DNA of 64,000 nt from the NCBI RefSeq assembly GCF_014199415.1, contig NZ_JACIJN010000008.1, forward strand, positions 1-64,000, given 5' to 3'. Positions within the stretch are counted from its first letter, which is position 1. The number at the start of each line of letters is the position of its first letter. This document shows positions 18,244 to 28,366 of this stretch, piece after piece. The translations under genes were made by a program, and so were the position numbers. The DNA comes from Sphingomonas endophytica (GTDB lineage: Bacteria; Pseudomonadota; Alphaproteobacteria; Sphingomonadales; Sphingomonadaceae). The notes below the pieces were generated by a model, which had not been told where the DNA came from, made no database searches, and saw nothing but the letters and a program-made list of their open reading frames with translations.

Positions 18244-20067
18244 TCAGGCCGGATCGATCGAGAGGAGCAGCCGGCGCTCGCCGCTGGTGACGATCGGGGG
18301 CGAGCGGTGCAGCACCGCCGGCGGGTCGAGCAGCATCCGCCCCTTGAACACCGCGACCGCCCCGCTCGCCACCTGGCGGACCACATCGGGTTCGTCGATG
18401 CGATGCCATTGGGTTCCGAGGCCGACATAGGTGCAAAGCATCCGCAACGTGACGTAATCGGCGTGGAAGCGGCGGCAGGCGTCGGTTTCGACCACCTCGA
18501 GCCGCAGCGATAGTCGGTTGGCACCGGTCAGTCCGGCATGACGGCGGGCCAATGCGGCGACGTCGGCGGCGAGTGGGGCGACTATGGCATCCGGATAGCC
18601 GGCGGCGCGCAGGACATCATCCAGCGCGGCATCGGCAGCGATCTCGGCAACCACATCGTCGATCGCATCGGGATCGAGCAGCGCCAGCGCCTCGTGCAGC
18701 GCAGGCAGCGTGGGACGCTCCCACATCGCCAGTGCGGCGTCGGGGTGCGCGATGCTGTCCAGCACCTCCACATGCGCGCTGGTCGCCACATCGCACGTCA
18801 TCGTGGCAAGGCTCATTCCGCGGCTTCCAGCTGCCGCTCGCCCCCAGGCCGGGAACGGATCGCGCAAGCGCGTCCAGAGCGCCGGCGCGAAGGCGCTGGC
18901 CGGGACGAGGCAGGTGTCGAGCCGCGTGCGGATACGCGCCTCGTCCATGCCGATGCCGATGAACACCAGTTCCTGCCGGCGATCGCCCCAGACCTGATCC
19001 CAATGCTTCGCGACGAATTGTTCGAAACGGCCATCGTCGGGCCATTGGTTCTTGGGGATGCTCGCCCACCAGCGGCCCATGCGCGCGGTCTCGGTCTGGC
19101 TGCCCGCCACCGCCAGCTCGCCGACCCAGTCGGGCCGCGTCGCCAGCCAGAAATGTCCTTTGGCGCGGACGACATGATCGAGCCCGCCATCCGTCAGAAA
19201 GGCATGGAATTTCGCCGGGTCGAAGGGTTGCCTTGCGCGGTAGACGAAGGTCTCGATCCCATATTCCTCGGTTTCGGGCTGATGGTGGGCATAGCCGTAG
19301 AGCTCCTTCGCCCAGAGCGGATGGCGCGACGCCTTCTCCTCGTCGAACAACCCGGTGGCGAGGATGAGGTCGAGATCGACCCGGCCATGATCCGCCGGAA
19401 CGATCACGGCATCGGCGTTCAGGCTGGCGACCAGCTTCTTGACGACGCCAAGTTGCTCGGGCGACACCGACGACGCCTTGTTGACCACCACCACGTCGGC
19501 GAACTCGATCTGCTCGACCAGCAGGCCGACGAGACTGCGCTGATCGTCCTCGCCCAGTGTCTCCCCGCGATTGGCGAGGAAATCCTGGCTGGAGTAATCG
19601 GCGAGCAGGTTGAGCGCGTCGACGACCGTCACCATCGTATCAAGCCGCGCGACATCGCCCAGCGACACGCCGGCTTCGTCGCGGAAGGAGAAGGTGGTGG
19701 CGACCGGCAGTGGCTCGGAGATGCCGGTGCTCTCGATCACCAGATAGTCGAACCGGCCTGCCTCGGCGAGCGTGCGGACTTCCGCCAGCAGGTCGTCGCG
19801 AAGCGTGCAGCAGATGCAGCCATTGGTCATCTCGACCAGCGCCTCTTCCGAGCGGGACAGCGCCGCCTCGCCGCCGCGCACGAGGTCGGCGTCGATGTTC
19901 ACCTCTGACATGTCGTTGACGATCAACGCGACGCGCCGCCCCTCACGATTGGCGAGGATATGGTTCAGCAGCGTCGTCTTGCCCGCACCCAGGAAGCCGG
20001 ACAGCACCGTCACCGGCAGGCGCGTATCGTGGTTGAGCTTGGCCACCGTCACATTCTCCATCTGCAT
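18244..20067 (-). CDS. G3E-family GTPase (COG0523, zinc chaperone type) joined to a DUF1826 domain
   Basis: One continuous frame of 607 residues. Residues 1-410 are a COG0523 GTPase: Walker [10 protein letters not shown] (24-32), the metal-binding GCICC motif (Cys84, 86, 87), VVVNKAS and a C-terminal domain with [14 protein letters not shown]. Residues 418-607 match DUF1826 ([20 protein letters not shown], then VLHRSPPI and RLLLSID). In other alphaproteobacteria these are usually two neighbouring Zur-regulated genes. Removing one G from a five-G run (18841-18845) would end the GTPase as [12 protein letters not shown], overlapping the DUF1826 ATG at 18816. The fusion may therefore be a recent indel or a sequencing error. 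The role is probably zinc delivery in zinc starvation. Confidence 0.88.
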   Translation of the reverse strand: MQMENVTVAKLNHDTRLPVTVLSGFLGAGKTTLLNHILANREGRRVALIVNDMSEVNIDADLVRGGEAALSRSEEALVEMTNGCICCTLRDDLLAEVRTLAEAGRFDYLVIESTGISEPLPVATTFSFRDEAGVSLGDVARLDTMVTVVDALNLLADYSSQDFLANRGETLGEDDQRSLVGLLVEQIEFADVVVVNKASSVSPEQLGVVKKLVASLNADAVIVPADHGRVDLDLILATGLFDEEKASRHPLWAKELYGYAHHQPETEEYGIETFVYRARQPFDPAKFHAFLTDGGLDHVVRAKGHFWLATRPDWVGELAVAGSQTETARMGRWWASIPKNQWPDDGRFEQFVAKHWDQVWGDRRQELVFIGIGMDEARIRTRLDTCLVPASAFAPALWTRLRDPFPAWGRAAAGSRGMSLATMTCDVATSAHVEVLDSIAHPDAALAMWERPTLPALHEALALLDPDAIDDVVAEIAADAALDDVLRAAGYPDAIVAPLAADVAALARRHAGLTGANRLSLRLEVVETDACRRFHADYVTLRMLCTYVGLGTQWHRIDEPDVVRQVASGAVAVFKGRMLLDPPAVLHRSPPIVTSGERRLLLSIDPA

Positions 20068-20074
20068 TTTAGAG

Positions 20075-20091
20075 ATGATATAACGTCTTAT
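20075..20091 (-). promoter_or_regulatory. Candidate zinc-responsive (Zur) operator near the GTPase start
   Basis: On the minus strand the site reads ATAAGACGTTATATCAT, eight bases upstream of the GTPase start. It matches 14 of 17 positions with the site upstream of merC at 37606-37622. The GTTATA-like half resembles alphaproteobacterial Zur boxes. Overlap with the leader suggests repression. Confidence 0.5.
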
Positions 20092-20140
20092 CTTGTCGGT
20101 CGAGAGGCTTGTCAACGCGGCGCACGCGACAGCCGCTTGC

Positions 20141-20150
20141 ATGATACAAT
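20141..20150 (-). promoter_or_regulatory. Second half-site in the GTPase/ZnuD intergenic region
   Basis: ATGATACAAT on the plus strand (minus-strand ATTGTATCAT) fits the shared pattern RTTRTAWCAT seen at 20075-20084 and 37613-37622. It lies 48 bases before the ZnuD-like ATG, where it could control the rightward promoter. The partner half (ATACCATTGC) is weaker. Confidence 0.35.
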
Positions 20151-20197
20151 ATACCATTGCATAGGACACGTCGATCTTGAGGGGGAAATTGCGAGCA

Positions 20198-22441
20198 ATG
20201 ATTGCAGAGTTGATCCTGCTGGCGGCTGCCGCGGGAACGAGCGCGACGCATCCGGCAGCCGATAAAGCGCCGACAACGATCGTCGTCGAAGGACAGCGCG
20301 CCGCCAGCGGCGACGTCAAGGGCGTGCCCGGCGCGGTCGATCTAACGATCGAAGGTGCGGAACTGGACCGGCGCAAGGCGGCGACGCCGGGCGAGACGCT
20401 GGCGCGGGTGCCCGGCGTCCATAATGATTATTTCGGACCCGCCGTCGGCCGCCCGACGATCCGCGGACAGACCGGCGGACGGGTCGCGATCCTGCTCGAT
20501 GGCCTGCCGACGGGGGATGCGGCGGGGTTGGGCGCCGAACATGCCGCTGCGATCGAGCCGTTCCTCGCCGAGCGGATCGACGTGCGCAAGGGCAGCGCCG
20601 CCGTTGCCTATGGCAGCGTGGCGATCGGGGGTGCGGTGAACGTCAACGACGGTCGTATCCCGACGCTGCGGCATGAGGGCGCACCGACCGGGCGTGCCGA
20701 AGTGCGCACCGGCGATAATGTCGGGGTGACGACCATGACACGGCTCGACGGCGGGCGCGGTGCGTTCGCGTGGCACCTCGACGGGCTGTACCGCTATCAG
20801 GGCGACCAGGCGATCCCCGGTCGCGTCAAGGCCGATACCTGCCGCACTTGGCAAGCGCTCGTTTCGGCCGCGCCGGTGCAGGCGCTGTGCCAGGTCCGGC
20901 TGGCCAGACCGACCTATGTCTTTAATCCGACGCTCAAACGCTATGTCGACGCGACGCCGGTATCAGGGCAGATCATCACCGGGCTTGACCCGATGGGCGA
21001 TGCCGACGGACGCTTGCCCAACAGCGCGATCCGGACCAGCGCGGTGACGGCGGGCGGCAGCCTGATCGTCGATGGCGGCTTTCTCGGCCTGTCGATCGGT
21101 CGATACGACAACAATTATGGCGTGCCGGGCTTCACGCTCATCACCCCGTCACGCACCGGCGCGAGCCCGATCGGCGTCAGCGTGGGCCAGACGCGCGTCG
21201 ACCTGAAGGGCGCGCTTTACGATCCCTTGCCCGGTATCGCGACGGTGACGTTGCGCGCGGCGCATGTCCGCTCACGCGACCGCGAACGCCTGCCCAATCG
21301 GGACTGGAGCCGCTTCGACGGCACCGGCGAGGAGGCGCGTATCGAGGTCGCGCACCGGCCGCTCGGCCCGCTCAGCGGATCGATCGGCGGCCAGATCGCC
21401 GATCACGGCCTCCGCACTGCTGAGACGAGCTCCTATCTGCCGGGCGTGGTCACCGCCGAACGGTCCGCCTTCCTGACCGAGCGACTGACGCTGTCGCCGC
21501 TGATCCTGAACGGCGGCGTCCGTTACGACCGGGTGCGCTACGACCTCGACGAAGCCAGCGTGCGGGCAGGGCGGGGTCAGGGTGCGGTTTACGCCCGTGA
21601 CGCCGACTTCCATCTGCTGAGCGGCGATGTCGGCGCACGCTTGTCGCTGTTGAGAATCCTCTATCTGAACGCTCGCTGGTCCCATGCCGAGCGAGCGCCG
21701 GGGATCAACGAACTCTACGCCAACGGGAATCATTTTTCGATCCTGACCGAAGAGCAGGGCGACGCCCGTTTGCGCAAGGAGCGCGCCGAGACGATCGAGG
21801 TCGGAGGCGGGGTCGACGCCCGCTGGTTGGCGGCCACGGTGTCCGCCTACAGTACGACATTCTCGGACTATCTCTACCTCGGCAATACCGGCGTGTCGCG
21901 GACCTTGCCGGTTCGCGAATGGCGACAGGGCGACACCCGCTTCCGGGGCATCGAGGGCGAGGCGACGGTTCGTGCGACGACGAGCATTGGGCATTTCGCG
22001 CTGCACGGCTTCGGTGATTATGTGCAGGTCCGCCCGATCTTTACCTTGCCCAAGGGCTATAGCCCCTTTGCCAGCGGTGCGACGGCGGCGTTCGATCGCC
22101 AATATTTTCGCCAGCGGCTCGACGGCGATTACGTCCCGCGCACGCCGATGTCGCGCTATGGCGGCGATCTGGGCTGGGACAATGGCCCGCTGCGTGCGTC
22201 GATCGGAGCGATCCGCTACCTGCGGCAGGCCGATGTCGCCAAGGGGGAACCGGTATCCGACGGCTTCACGCTGGTCGACGCGCATGCCGCTTACCGTTTC
22301 GGTCCGGCTGCCCGCTATGACGTCTTCGTCGACGCCGCGAACCTGACGAATGCAGAGGCGCGGCTGCATAATTCCTTCCTGCGACTGCGTGCGCCGCTGC
22401 CCGGACGCGCGCTGGCGCTGGGGATGCGAGCGGCGTTCTGA
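20198..22441 (+). CDS. ZnuD-like TonB-dependent receptor, probable zinc uptake
   Basis: A 747-residue outer-membrane receptor. The ATG at 20198 has GAGGGGG upstream and starts a short signal peptide; a TTG at 20177 is the alternative. The plug shows [49 protein letters not shown] and [18 protein letters not shown]. The last motif is characteristic of ZnuD-type zinc receptors. It is divergent from the COG0523 GTPase gene, and the shared region carries candidate Zur sites. Zinc is therefore the likeliest cargo, though zinc-binding His or Cys residues were not mapped. Confidence 0.87.
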   Translation: MIAELILLAAAAGTSATHPAADKAPTTIVVEGQRAASGDVKGVPGAVDLTIEGAELDRRKAATPGETLARVPGVHNDYFGPAVGRPTIRGQTGGRVAILLDGLPTGDAAGLGAEHAAAIEPFLAERIDVRKGSAAVAYGSVAIGGAVNVNDGRIPTLRHEGAPTGRAEVRTGDNVGVTTMTRLDGGRGAFAWHLDGLYRYQGDQAIPGRVKADTCRTWQALVSAAPVQALCQVRLARPTYVFNPTLKRYVDATPVSGQIITGLDPMGDADGRLPNSAIRTSAVTAGGSLIVDGGFLGLSIGRYDNNYGVPGFTLITPSRTGASPIGVSVGQTRVDLKGALYDPLPGIATVTLRAAHVRSRDRERLPNRDWSRFDGTGEEARIEVAHRPLGPLSGSIGGQIADHGLRTAETSSYLPGVVTAERSAFLTERLTLSPLILNGGVRYDRVRYDLDEASVRAGRGQGAVYARDADFHLLSGDVGARLSLLRILYLNARWSHAERAPGINELYANGNHFSILTEEQGDARLRKERAETIEVGGGVDARWLAATVSAYSTTFSDYLYLGNTGVSRTLPVREWRQGDTRFRGIEGEATVRATTSIGHFALHGFGDYVQVRPIFTLPKGYSPFASGATAAFDRQYFRQRLDGDYVPRTPMSRYGGDLGWDNGPLRASIGAIRYLRQADVAKGEPVSDGFTLVDAHAAYRFGPAARYDVFVDAANLTNAEARLHNSFLRLRAPLPGRALALGMRAAF

Positions 22442-22446
22442 TGCGC

Positions 22447-22483
22447 GCATCCCCAGCCGCTTTTCAAGCGCGACTGGGGATGC
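22447..22483. terminator. Hairpin after the ZnuD-like receptor
   Basis: GCATCCCCAG pairs perfectly with CTGGGGATGC, and a nested CGCTT/AAGCG stem lies inside the loop. It starts 5 bases after the receptor stop and 86 bases before the end of the convergent flavoprotein gene. There is no T-run, so it may be a processing hairpin or weak bidirectional terminator. Confidence 0.4.
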
Positions 22484-22568
22484 AAAACGCTCATGTTTAA
22501 CGTCCGACAATCGGGCGTGCCGCAAGCGCCTGCAGTTCCGCTCCGTGCCGCTTCCAAGTGGCCCGGCC

Positions 22569-23180
22569 TCAGTAAAGGTCGGTGCGGACGCTATGCTGGT
22601 AATGGGCATCGACGGCCTGTGCGTCGGCTGGCGCTCCGCCCGCCATCGCGGCTTTCATCTGACCGACCGACGGCACGGTCGCGCGGTCGATGCGCGCATC
22701 GATGTCCCATAAGCGTGCCCTGTTCACGGCCTTGCCGCAGTGAAAGAGAACCTGATCGACCGTCACGACGACCGCGGCTTTGGGAAGCTTCTGCCGTTCC
22801 TGCAATGTTTCGAGGAGGCCGGCCTCGGTGGAGATGTGCCCATGCCCGTTGATGCGCAGGAACACCTCCAATCCGGGGAACAGGAACAGCATCGCCATTC
22901 TGGACTCTTCGACCAGGTTGCGCATCGTCTCGATCCGATTGTTGCCGGGCCAGTCGGCAAAGGCGACCTGCTGCGGGCCGAGCACCTTGACGAAGCCGGC
23001 CGGGCCGCCGCGCGGCGACGCGTCGAGGCCCTGCTGGCGACCGCTCGCGAGGCAGAAGAAGGTCGCGGCGCGGATATAGGATTCGTGGAAAGGGACCAAT
23101 TGCGGCAGCACGGCACGCTGGATGGACTCGGCTGGCGGTGCATAGAGACGATCGAGATCGTCGTGGGTGACGTCGGACAT
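22569..23180 (-). CDS. Pyridoxamine 5'-phosphate oxidase-like flavoprotein
   Basis: 203 residues starting at an ATG with AGGAAGGCAGG upstream. Landmarks are QLVPFHESYIRAATFFCLAS, VLGPQQVAFADWPGNNRIET, RMAMLFLFPGLEVFLRINGH and VVVTVDQVLFHCGKAVNRAR, all typical of FMN-binding split-barrel proteins of the PPOX superfamily (MSMEG_1061-like group). These are usually FMN- or F420-dependent oxidoreductases of unknown substrate. It is divergent from an AraC-family gene (90-base gap), which may regulate it. Confidence 0.85.
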   Translation of the reverse strand: MSDVTHDDLDRLYAPPAESIQRAVLPQLVPFHESYIRAATFFCLASGRQQGLDASPRGGPAGFVKVLGPQQVAFADWPGNNRIETMRNLVEESRMAMLFLFPGLEVFLRINGHGHISTEAGLLETLQERQKLPKAAVVVTVDQVLFHCGKAVNRARLWDIDARIDRATVPSVGQMKAAMAGGAPADAQAVDAHYQHSVRTDLY

Positions 23181-23270
23181 ACGGCCTGCCTTCCTGCAAG
23201 ACGGCCCCTTGTAGAGCTTCGATGCTGGCGGCACTAAGCAAGTCATGCCATTCGATAGCGGTTTTGCGCC

Positions 23271-24053
23271 ATGATCGATCGTCGGTCTGCCGGTCAGATC
23301 GGTAACGAGGTGGAAGGGCCGACCATCATGGCCTTTGCGGTGGAGCTTGGGGCCGAGTTCGCGACGCCGCCGCACCGCCACGCTCGCGGGCAATTGATCG
23401 GCTGCGGCAGGGGTGTCGTGACGATCGCGACGGAGGCGGGCGCATGGGTGGTCCCGGCGGGGCACGCGATCTGGCTGCCGCCTTATCAGATGCATGGCGG
23501 GCAGAGTTTCGGGCCCGGTGCCGGGTGGAGCCTTTATGTGTCCCCGGCCAAATGCGCGGCGTTACCGGAGACACCACGAACGGTCGCAATCCCACCGCTG
23601 TTGCGCGAGGCGATATTGCGCGCCGCGTCCTGGCCCGACGAGACGATGGACGACGCGCGCCAGCGGATCGCCGATCTTGTCGTGGATGAGATCGCAACGC
23701 TTCCGCCCGAGGCGCTGGGGCTTCCGCTGCCCCACGATCCACGGCTGCGCCGGATCGCCCGCGCGCTTCTGGAGGAGCCGGCCGAGCGCAAGTCGGTCGA
23801 GCAATGGGCTGCATGGGCCGGAACGACCGCGCGAACGCTCAGCCGCCGCTTTCCCTTGGAGACGGGGCTGAGTTTTGCAGATTGGCGCCAGCGCGCGCGT
23901 TTGATGCGCTCGCTCGAGATGCTTGCCGAGAGGATGCCGATCACCACGATCGCGATCGACCTGGGTTACAACAGCGTGAGCGCCTTTATTGCGCTCTTCC
24001 GCCGTACGTTCGGAGTCACGCCGACGGCCCATCCGATTGCGAGGCCGCGATAA
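23271..24053 (+). CDS. AraC-family transcriptional regulator with cupin domain
   Basis: 260 residues. The N-terminal cupin is visible as TPPHRHARGQLIGCGRGVVT and WVVPAGHAIWLPPYQMHGG. The C-terminal AraC domain has SVEQWAAWAGTTARTLSRRF, then ITTIAIDLGYNSVSAFIALF and RTFGVTPTAH. The layout matches AraC regulators that sense small molecules through the cupin and control a divergent neighbour, here the PPOX-like flavoprotein gene. Confidence 0.88.
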   Translation: MIDRRSAGQIGNEVEGPTIMAFAVELGAEFATPPHRHARGQLIGCGRGVVTIATEAGAWVVPAGHAIWLPPYQMHGGQSFGPGAGWSLYVSPAKCAALPETPRTVAIPPLLREAILRAASWPDETMDDARQRIADLVVDEIATLPPEALGLPLPHDPRLRRIARALLEEPAERKSVEQWAAWAGTTARTLSRRFPLETGLSFADWRQRARLMRSLEMLAERMPITTIAIDLGYNSVSAFIALFRRTFGVTPTAHPIARPR

Positions 24054-24690
24054 GTCCGAATTTGGGCGAGTGAACTTTGCGGGAGGATGTGGCGACAACA
24101 TCATTTGGGCAAAGAACGGCTGCCGCGGCGCGACCAGAGCACGTTGAATGGTTGAAGGTAATCCAGTCGCACATGAGCTTCACATTGCCACTCCCATGCG
24201 TTGTTGGTTCGAGTGGATAAGGATTGCCATAATCAGGACTGCTTAACCGCCGGTAATCTGATGATCGTGTTCTCCGCTGCCAAGTTCGACTGCCGCTCCA
24301 GCACATCTCGCCACGTCTCAGGTGTTTTGGGGATATCGCGACAGTCTCGGTGGGAAAGTTGTCGTTTCCATTTTGGCAGCGATGCAGTTTAGCAATCAAG
24401 GGTCGCTTCATCACTCCGCAGGCCCTCGGAACTGGCTCGAGAATGACTTTCGACAATGGCTTCGAACCAAAACGCCTTTCTATCGTTCGGGGCCGGTTCC
24501 AGTGACCGTGCCAGCTCCGATCATGGCACCCAGACCGATGGCGGTGCGCGACGGGCCCCGTCGATCCGACGAGCTTTCGTGAACCGGCCTCAAAATTAGG
24601 AATACGCATCGGTGCTGTAAAGCTAGGTGGCCTGAGAGGCAGGAAAAGGCGCCATCGGGATTGATCTGGCCCCCGTTTGGCCTAACGGAG
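24054..24690. other. Degenerate region with no recognisable gene
   Basis: About 640 bases of lower GC than the surroundings, between an AraC gene and an IS3 relic. No frame gives a convincing protein. A plus-strand SRMTFDNGFE at about 24440 weakly recalls the second-Asp motif of IS30 transposases, but the flanks do not support it. Likely debris from past insertions. Confidence 0.35.
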
Positions 24691-25385
24691 TCAAGCGATA
24701 GCAGAAATGACTGCGCGATGTTCGCGCGGCGAACGCATTTTAAGTCCTGAATGGGGCTGGTTGTCGTTGTCGTCCTCGATCCATCCGGCAAGCGATGTCA
24801 ACGCGGTGAGTGCATCGGGCAGCGGTGAGACGCGGACCTAGTCCCGTTTGAGGGTATGCACGAAGGCCTCCGAAATGCCGTTGGACTGCGGGCTGCGAAC
24901 GGGCGTGAAGCAGGGTTTGAGGCCGGGCTACCGGGCAAAGGTGCGTGCTTCGCGGCGGTATAGGCCGAACCGTAATCCGACAGCATCTCGGTCGGCGTTT
25001 CCGCGCGCATGCCGCCGAAGCGAGTTTCCACGGCTTCCAGCATGATGTCGCGCACGACCTCGCCGTTCCAGCAGGTGAACTCGAACCCGTCGGAGCACCA
25101 GCGCAGGTTCGAGCGGATCGCCACCACGACACCGTGGTGGCCATAGTCGGGCCGCTCGGTGTAGCGCCGGGCGAGCAGCAGGCGGTCCGCCGCCATGATG
25201 CGGTAGACGCGCCCTTCGGCGAGCTCAGGCGAGCCTTGTGTTTGACCGGCGCCAGTCTTTCGGCGCATTGCTGTCGATTGAGGACCGCCGCGATGCGGCG
25301 GTAGCCGTATGTTGGCCGCTGCGCGGCGATCTGGCGAATACGGGGCCGCAGATCCGCGTCGCCGGCCCTGGTGTACAGTCCACAA
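24691..25385 (-). mobile_element. IS3-family (IS2-group) transposase remnant
   Basis: Minus-strand frames carry orfB pieces in order: RIRQIAAQRPTYGYRRIAAV; RVYRIMAADRLLLARR; RWCSDGFEFTCWNGE; DIMLEAVETRFGGMRAETPT; EMLSDYGSAYTA; then, after frameshifts, RSPQSNGISEAFVHTLKRD and a tail ending SPREHRAVISAIA. The core block with the first catalytic Asp (between WNGE and DIML, about 30 residues in relatives) is deleted in frame. orfA and the terminal repeats are missing, and several frameshifts are present. It begins two bases after the stop of the TBDR gene. Confidence 0.8.
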
Positions 25386-25386
25386 C

Positions 25387-28194
25387 CTATAATGCCGCGC
25401 CGCCCAGCTTCCACGTCATCTCGAGGAACACGCTTCGCCCGACGCTGTCGAACCAACTGATGTCGTAATAAGGATAGGCAGCATAGGTTCGATCCTTGAT
25501 CGGCTTCTGATCCAGAACGTTGGTGACGCTCAACGAACCGCGCAGATGATCGGTGAAATCATACTGGAAGGTCGTGTTGACCAGATAGCTGGCCTTGATG
25601 AACCCCTCCTGCGCATAGTTCGGTAGCTTGCCGAGCCGCCGCGTCTCCACCGTCAATTTGATCGCATCGGCGGACCAAGTGACGCTGGCGGTCGATTTGT
25701 CGCGTGGAATGTCATAGCCGCTGTCGAACGCCAGCTTATCGATCGTCGGATCGCCCGGATATTGGCGGAACGTGTGGTCGAAGACGTGCGTGTGCGCCGC
25801 GGACAGCGCGAAATTGCCGATCCCGGTCGACAGGTTGCCGTGCACCGCCACGTCGATGCCGGTGGTGCGTTCGTGGGCGATGTTGATCGGGTTGACCGCG
25901 ACATAGTCCAGCGCGCCCTGGTTCACGCCGCTCGCGAACCGCCCGATCCGTGCGATCGCGTCCTGGCAGGTGGGAGAGGCGATATCGACTGGCGTCCCGG
26001 CGGTGGTCCGCCCGATCCGGCAATCCGCCTCGTCGCGCAGCAACGTGTCGGTGCTCAGGTCGCGGACCTGATCGGCCATCGAGACGCGGAAATAATCGAC
26101 CGACACGTCGAAGCGGCGCGACGGCGCCCAGACGATGCCGGCGTTGAGCGACTTGCTCGTCTCCGGCCGCAGCTTGCGGTTGCCGGAGCGCTGGACGACG
26201 ATCCCCTCGCTCGACAGGCTGCAATCGCCGATCGTCTCGTCGGGTTCTTCGGTGCGGCAGCGATAATAATCGGTCGCCGACGGGTGCGTGTTGCCCGGGC
26301 CAGTGAACACATAGTGCAGATCCGGCGCGCGAAAGCCGGTGCCATAGGCGGCGCGCAGCAACAGCGTGGAGACCGGGCGCAGCTCAACGCCGCCGTTATA
26401 GGTGAACTTGCCGATCCCGTTGCCGTCATAGCCGAAATGGTCGTAGCGCGCCGCGCCCGACGCCTGCAGGAACGACAGCAGCGGCACGCGCAGCTCGCCC
26501 CCGGCCGCCCAGTGCGAGCGCCGTCCGCGCCCGTCGCTGTCCTTCAGCCCGTAATAATAATCGGTCAGCGCGAGCGGATCGGGCTTCAGGTCGTAGCCCT
26601 GCTTCCCGACCTCCGCGACCGCCGCAAATCCGACCGGGCCGGCCGGCAGGCTGAACAGCTCGGTGCTGGTGATCGTCGCGGACAGATTGTCGGTCCAGCT
26701 GCGCGGATTGTAGGTGCTGTATACCGCGATCGATTCATATTCGGCGCGCGTCAGGGGCGTGTAGAGCCGCGCCGGATCGGCATTGAACACCGGATACCCG
26801 CTGTCCGCATCCACCCCCTCCTGCGCGCCGAGGAACAGCGCATTGGCCTTGGCCGCGATGATCTGCGGGAACTGGACGCGCGCCTTGTACTCGCTGTGGT
26901 TGAACGACAGTTCGTAGGACCATTTCTCCGACAGCGCGCCGCGCACGCCGGGGGTGATGCTGAAGGTCTGCTGGCGATTGCGCGTCATCGTCCGCGCGAA
27001 GCCGCTCGACTCCTCGGGCGTGAACTGCCGCGACCAATCGTCGAGCACCCCGTCGAAACTGTTGAAGAAGGTCGCGTCGCTGCTGCCCGACGCGTCCTGG
27101 AACGACCAGTTGAGCACGTCCGGCATCAGCGCGACCTTGCTGATCCCGAATTGCGCGTCGACGAACAGCTTGGCGGCTTCAGAAAAGTCGTAACCGGCGG
27201 AGACGAAGCTGTTGAACCCCTCGCGTCGTGAGATGATCGTGCCATAGCCGATTGACGTATCGCTGCCGCAGAAACGCCCCGGGCCGTAATCATCGAGCGC
27301 ATCGTCGAACGCGCCATAGCGCGGGCGCGCCGCATAATAGGTCGATCCGCCGTTCAGATACGACAAGGCGCCGCACGTCGCCACGCCAGGGTCGACATAT
27401 TCGTCATTGGCGGGATCGTAGCGCAGGAACGTCCGCCGCCCGACGGTGACCGGCGTGGTCGGATTGTCGGCGGCGCTGTCCTGGATGCCGCGCTGATACG
27501 CCCACAACGGGCGCTGCAGCAGATATTCGCCGCCGCCGATGATGTGGAAGTCGCCGCTCGACCAGCCGGCGGTGCCGGTCAGCCGGTGCAGATCGCCGCC
27601 GCCATGTTCGGTGCGGCCGTGGCGATAATCGACCGTCAGCCCGTCGACCTTCGTCTTTAGCTTGAAGTTGATGACGCCGGCGATCGCATCCGAGCCATAG
27701 ATCGCCGAGGCGCTGCCGCTCAGCACCTCGACCTGCTGGATCAGCCCGACCGGGATGTTCGAGACGTCGGTGAAATTGCTCTGTCCGTTGAAGGGCAGCG
27801 GAAAGTCGGCGATGCGGCGGCCGTTGACCAGCACCAACGTGTGGTTCGGCCCCAACCCGCGCAGATCGACCTGTTGCGCGCCGGGAGTGAAGCTGGCGCC
27901 GCTGAACGATTGCTGGCTCTGCGTCTCGCCGCCGTTCTGCGTGACGGCGCGCAGGATGTCGGGCACGCTGGTATAGCCGTTGGCGCGGATCGTATCGGCG
28001 TCGATCGTGGTGACCGGCGCGGGGCCCTCCTGCCCGGTGCGCGGAATTCGCGATCCGGTGACGATGACCTCGTCGCCGGGCGCATCGCCGGTATTTGCAG
28101 CGGTTTGCGCCGCGGCGGGCATCGCCGGCGTGAGCAGGCAGCAGCCGAGTGCAAGCAGCCGTCGATATCGCAAGAGCCGTGCGGTACGCGTCAT
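25387..28194 (-). CDS. TonB-dependent receptor next to the cyanophycinase fusion
   Basis: A 935-residue receptor. The ATG at 28194 follows GGGGGA and starts a signal peptide ending AAAQ. TonB box-like DEVIVTGSRIPR and a plug with DILRAVTQNGGETQSQQ, VDLRGLGPNHTLVLVNGRRI and GSASAIYGSDAIAGVINFKL follow. This is the IPR-type TBDR subfamily that in sphingomonads and Caulobacter often sits with peptidases. It ends MTWKLGGAAL, so the C-terminal Phe rule is not kept. It is divergent from the cyanophycinase/isoaspartyl-peptidase gene, so peptide-like ligands are the best guess. Confidence 0.92.
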   Translation of the reverse strand: MTRTARLLRYRRLLALGCCLLTPAMPAAAQTAANTGDAPGDEVIVTGSRIPRTGQEGPAPVTTIDADTIRANGYTSVPDILRAVTQNGGETQSQQSFSGASFTPGAQQVDLRGLGPNHTLVLVNGRRIADFPLPFNGQSNFTDVSNIPVGLIQQVEVLSGSASAIYGSDAIAGVINFKLKTKVDGLTVDYRHGRTEHGGGDLHRLTGTAGWSSGDFHIIGGGEYLLQRPLWAYQRGIQDSAADNPTTPVTVGRRTFLRYDPANDEYVDPGVATCGALSYLNGGSTYYAARPRYGAFDDALDDYGPGRFCGSDTSIGYGTIISRREGFNSFVSAGYDFSEAAKLFVDAQFGISKVALMPDVLNWSFQDASGSSDATFFNSFDGVLDDWSRQFTPEESSGFARTMTRNRQQTFSITPGVRGALSEKWSYELSFNHSEYKARVQFPQIIAAKANALFLGAQEGVDADSGYPVFNADPARLYTPLTRAEYESIAVYSTYNPRSWTDNLSATITSTELFSLPAGPVGFAAVAEVGKQGYDLKPDPLALTDYYYGLKDSDGRGRRSHWAAGGELRVPLLSFLQASGAARYDHFGYDGNGIGKFTYNGGVELRPVSTLLLRAAYGTGFRAPDLHYVFTGPGNTHPSATDYYRCRTEEPDETIGDCSLSSEGIVVQRSGNRKLRPETSKSLNAGIVWAPSRRFDVSVDYFRVSMADQVRDLSTDTLLRDEADCRIGRTTAGTPVDIASPTCQDAIARIGRFASGVNQGALDYVAVNPINIAHERTTGIDVAVHGNLSTGIGNFALSAAHTHVFDHTFRQYPGDPTIDKLAFDSGYDIPRDKSTASVTWSADAIKLTVETRRLGKLPNYAQEGFIKASYLVNTTFQYDFTDHLRGSLSVTNVLDQKPIKDRTYAAYPYYDISWFDSVGRSVFLEMTWKLGGAAL

Positions 28195-28263
28195 GAAAAT
28201 TCCCCCTGCCACGCGCCGGTTGCCCCCGGTCGATGCGCGACTGTGACATTTCACCAAAACTGT

Positions 28264-28287
28264 CAGATTGTTTCAAGCAGATTGTTT
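28264..28287. promoter_or_regulatory. Direct repeat between the TBDR and cyanophycinase genes
   Basis: CAGATTGTTT occurs twice, 14 bases apart start to start, in the AT-rich middle of the 172-base divergent intergenic region. Lrp/AsnC proteins often bind phased repeats, and such a regulator ends this operon, so this is a candidate operator. Confidence 0.35.
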
Positions 28288-28366
28288 TTAACGCGAAGCA
28301 TGTTGTCCTTTGCGGCGCGCTAATTGTAACATCGTGTCCGACTGGGTGACCGGGGCGAGGTGTGGA

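Noticed and set aside
20079..20165. Riboswitch upstream of the ZnuD-like gene
   Set aside because: The leader is short and its structure is explained by operator-like inverted repeats; no conserved aptamer was recognised.
24420..24500. Possible IS30 transposase motif TFDNG
   Set aside because: Only ten residues fit, and neither flank gives IS30 motifs in any frame.
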